From: JABCPE02 sp963506915
GTDB taxonomy: Bacteria > Bacteroidota > Bacteroidia > Flavobacteriales > Weeksellaceae
Reading direction: 5' to 3'
DNA: 7,329 nt
NCBI GenBank assembly: GCA_963506915.1
Contig: CAUORE010000050.1
Coordinates: 1-7,329 of the forward strand
Positions within the stretch are counted from its first letter, which is position 1; every line of letters begins with the position of its first letter. This document shows positions 6,132 to 7,329 of this stretch, one piece after another. Below the pieces are notes generated by a model. It was given only the letters and a program-made list of their open reading frames with translations, searched no databases and was not told the DNA's origin. The position numbers were made by a program, and so were the translations under genes.

Positions 6132-6154
6132 TACCTTCTAAAACCAATAATATT

Positions 6155-6167
6155 TTTACATCATGGT
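6155..6167 (+). repeat. 13-base start-site repeat, copy 1
   Basis: TTTACATCATGGT spans the start codon (ATG at 6163) of the first small paralogue. The identical 13 bases span the start of the second paralogue at 6792-6804. The bases just before also share the trend AATA.TTTTACATC versus AATAGATTTACATC. It probably reflects tandem duplication that kept the translation-initiation region. Confidence 0.7.
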
Positions 6168-6636
6168 AAGGATACTCTTTGCGTTACTTTTACTACAGAT
6201 ATCCTGTTTTTCAGAAGAGGGAGTGTATAGAAATTTAGAAAAAAGAGTAAAGTATTTTAACTCTGCTAATTTTGAAGGAATAGAATTCAATCGACTATAT
6301 ATTCGTGAATTGGAATATATTAGAAAAGGGGATTTTGGAGTTTTAGAAGGAAGTGAGACTATACCTACATATTTATACACAGATTATCTATACATCTATG
6401 ATAATGGCAAGGTATTATTTTTTGCCAGTGAAAAACCTAATCCTAAGGTTAATTTATATAGAGGAACTTTTGATGGAATACTATATAGGAAAAAAAATCA
6501 AATGTTTATTGATTGGATTGTAAAGACAAAGATGAATTTAGGTTTTGGTACTTATAATAGTCACAAAATAAAAGTAATAAATGGTAAAATACACATGCAA
6601 TTTGATAGGTATTGCTATGTGTATAGACTTTTATAA
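6163..6636 (+). CDS. Small secreted or lipoprotein-like protein of unknown family, tandem paralogue 1
   Basis: 157 aa, not recognised. The N-terminus MVRILFALLLLQISC is a short export signal ending in Cys15. This could be a lipobox, but Gln at -3 is atypical; the residues after the Cys (FSEEG) are acidic, as in some Bacteroidota surface-lipoprotein signals. The mature part is rich in Tyr, Lys, Asn and aromatic residues and looks beta-rich. It aligns end to end with the next gene by shared blocks: KRVKYF (27-32), YDNGKVLFF (79-87), a PNP turn (92-94), GILYRKK (105-111) and a final CYVY (151-154). The ATG at 6163 is supported by the identical start context of the paralogue. The gene is AT-rich, 31 bases after the broken gene, with no clear promoter. 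No function is proposed. Confidence 0.8.
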   Translation: MVRILFALLLLQISCFSEEGVYRNLEKRVKYFNSANFEGIEFNRLYIRELEYIRKGDFGVLEGSETIPTYLYTDYLYIYDNGKVLFFASEKPNPKVNLYRGTFDGILYRKKNQMFIDWIVKTKMNLGFGTYNSHKIKVINGKIHMQFDRYCYVYRLL

Positions 6637-6791
6637 CTTCAGTATACATGCTTTTGCTGTTTAATTAAATAAGTATATGAGACATCCTATCCAAAATTAT
6701 ATTAGCTCATGGCTTGATTTCTCGACAGCCTGCATTACTAGTTTTATCTAATAATATCAATCCTTATTTTCAATATCAAACAAAAAATAGA

Positions 6792-6804
6792 TTTACATCA
6801 TGGT
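6792..6804 (+). repeat. 13-base start-site repeat, copy 2
   Basis: TTTACATCATGGT, identical to 6155-6167, places the start codon of the second paralogue at 6800-6802. The equal placement in both genes is the main argument for these start choices. Confidence 0.7.
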
Positions 6805-7329
6805 GAAAATAATTATTACTTTGTTATTATGTACTATATTATATTCTTGTTCTGCGCCTTACTATAGATTAGCTGATGGAAGAAAGGTTATCAAAAGTAA
6901 ATATAAAAATATAAAATACTTTGATGCTAATATTTTTAATGAAATAGATGTTAATTTTTTATATAAAAAAGTTGATTATTATATGGCTGATAAAAATTAT
7001 AAAAAGTTACGAGATATAGGAAAAGATGTAGAAAGAAGTATTCAATTTTATAAAAATGGAAGAGTGAGATTTTTTAGTTTTGGATATACAGATCCCAATC
7101 CAGAAATCACAGGAAGAAGAGGGATTATATATAAGAAAAATGGTAAAATAAAAATAGATACCCAATTTGCTAATCAAGGGGGAACTATATCAAAAGGTTC
7201 ATATAGTGTAAAAATAGAAGGAGATTATATATTCCTATTGGATGATAATTTCTTGGTTCCAAGAAATGAGTACATATGTTTTGTTTATAAAAAATCTGAT
7301 GAAAAGATTCCAGAAGACTGGCAGAAATA
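6800..7329 (+). CDS. Probable small lipoprotein of unknown family, tandem paralogue 2 (3' end outside window)
   Basis: At least 176 aa, open to the window edge, so the C-terminus is missing. The signal MVKIIITLLLCTILYSC ends in a good lipobox-like LYSC (Cys17), so lipid anchoring after export is likely. The protein is a diverged paralogue of the gene before it: KNIKYF (36-41), YKNGRVRFF (84-92), DPNP (98-101), GIIYKK (108-113) and CFVY (160-163) match in the same order and similar spacing. It is longer than its paralogue, running on as KKSDEKIPEDWQK, where the shorter copy stops after YRLL. The DNA is very AT-rich (7 G/C in bases 6901-6960 by hand count). The spacer of 163 bases before it holds no clear promoter or terminator. 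The family and role are unknown; nothing in the sequence shows an enzyme motif. Confidence 0.8.
   Translation, partial: MVKIIITLLLCTILYSCSAPYYRLADGRKVIKSKYKNIKYFDANIFNEIDVNFLYKKVDYYMADKNYKKLRDIGKDVERSIQFYKNGRVRFFSFGYTDPNPEITGRRGIIYKKNGKIKIDTQFANQGGTISKGSYSVKIEGDYIFLLDDNFLVPRNEYICFVYKKSDEKIPEDWQK

Noticed and set aside
6163..7329. The small paralogues as toxin-immunity proteins
   Set aside because: Tandem small AT-rich genes often prompt this idea, but no toxin, Rhs or secretion gene is in the window and both proteins carry export signals; there is no positive evidence.

Overview
This window looks like chromosomal DNA of a member of the Bacteroidota, most likely a flavobacterium of the Chryseobacterium/Weeksellaceae type. 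The evidence is low GC, start codons without Shine-Dalgarno sequences, -7 boxes matching the Bacteroidota pattern TAnnTTTG (TATATTTG twice, TACATTTG once), and protein sequences that read like flavobacterial family members. The genus is an inference and no species can be named.

Positions 1-5644 carry compact, recognisable genes. The tail of an unrecognised plus-strand gene (1-68) runs convergently into an OsmC/Ohr-type protein on the minus strand (138-536), with a hairpin terminator between them. A divergent promoter region (537-666) then drives the OsmC gene one way and, the other way, a CNNM/CorC-HlyC membrane protein (667-2007) whose end overlaps a ClpS adaptor gene (1985-2293). A second hairpin, touching the stop codons of both flanking genes, separates clpS from a convergent exported thioredoxin-like protein (2321-2827). 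A second divergent region precedes a probable plus-strand operon: an LpxL/HtrB-type acyltransferase with a TTG start (2902-3780), a family 2 glycosyltransferase (3793-4764) and a YpfJ-type membrane-anchored zinc metallopeptidase (4787-5644). The first two are envelope lipid and glycan enzymes. The peptidase may simply share their transcript.

From about 5645 to the end the character changes. The DNA becomes clearly more AT-rich, spacers are longer, and the genes are small and unrecognised. The first (5712-6131) reads as a single-pass membrane protein interrupted by two compensating one-base shifts, with an in-frame TAA as it stands. After it come two diverged tandem paralogues of a small, probably exported or lipid-anchored protein (6163-6636, and 6800 to the window end). 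Both begin in the same 13-base context, TTTACATCATGGT. This right end looks like an accessory, duplicating gene set. I see no evidence for a defence system, CRISPR array, insertion sequence, tRNA or rRNA, and I would not claim a new system. The paralogue pair and the broken neighbour are the parts most worth following.
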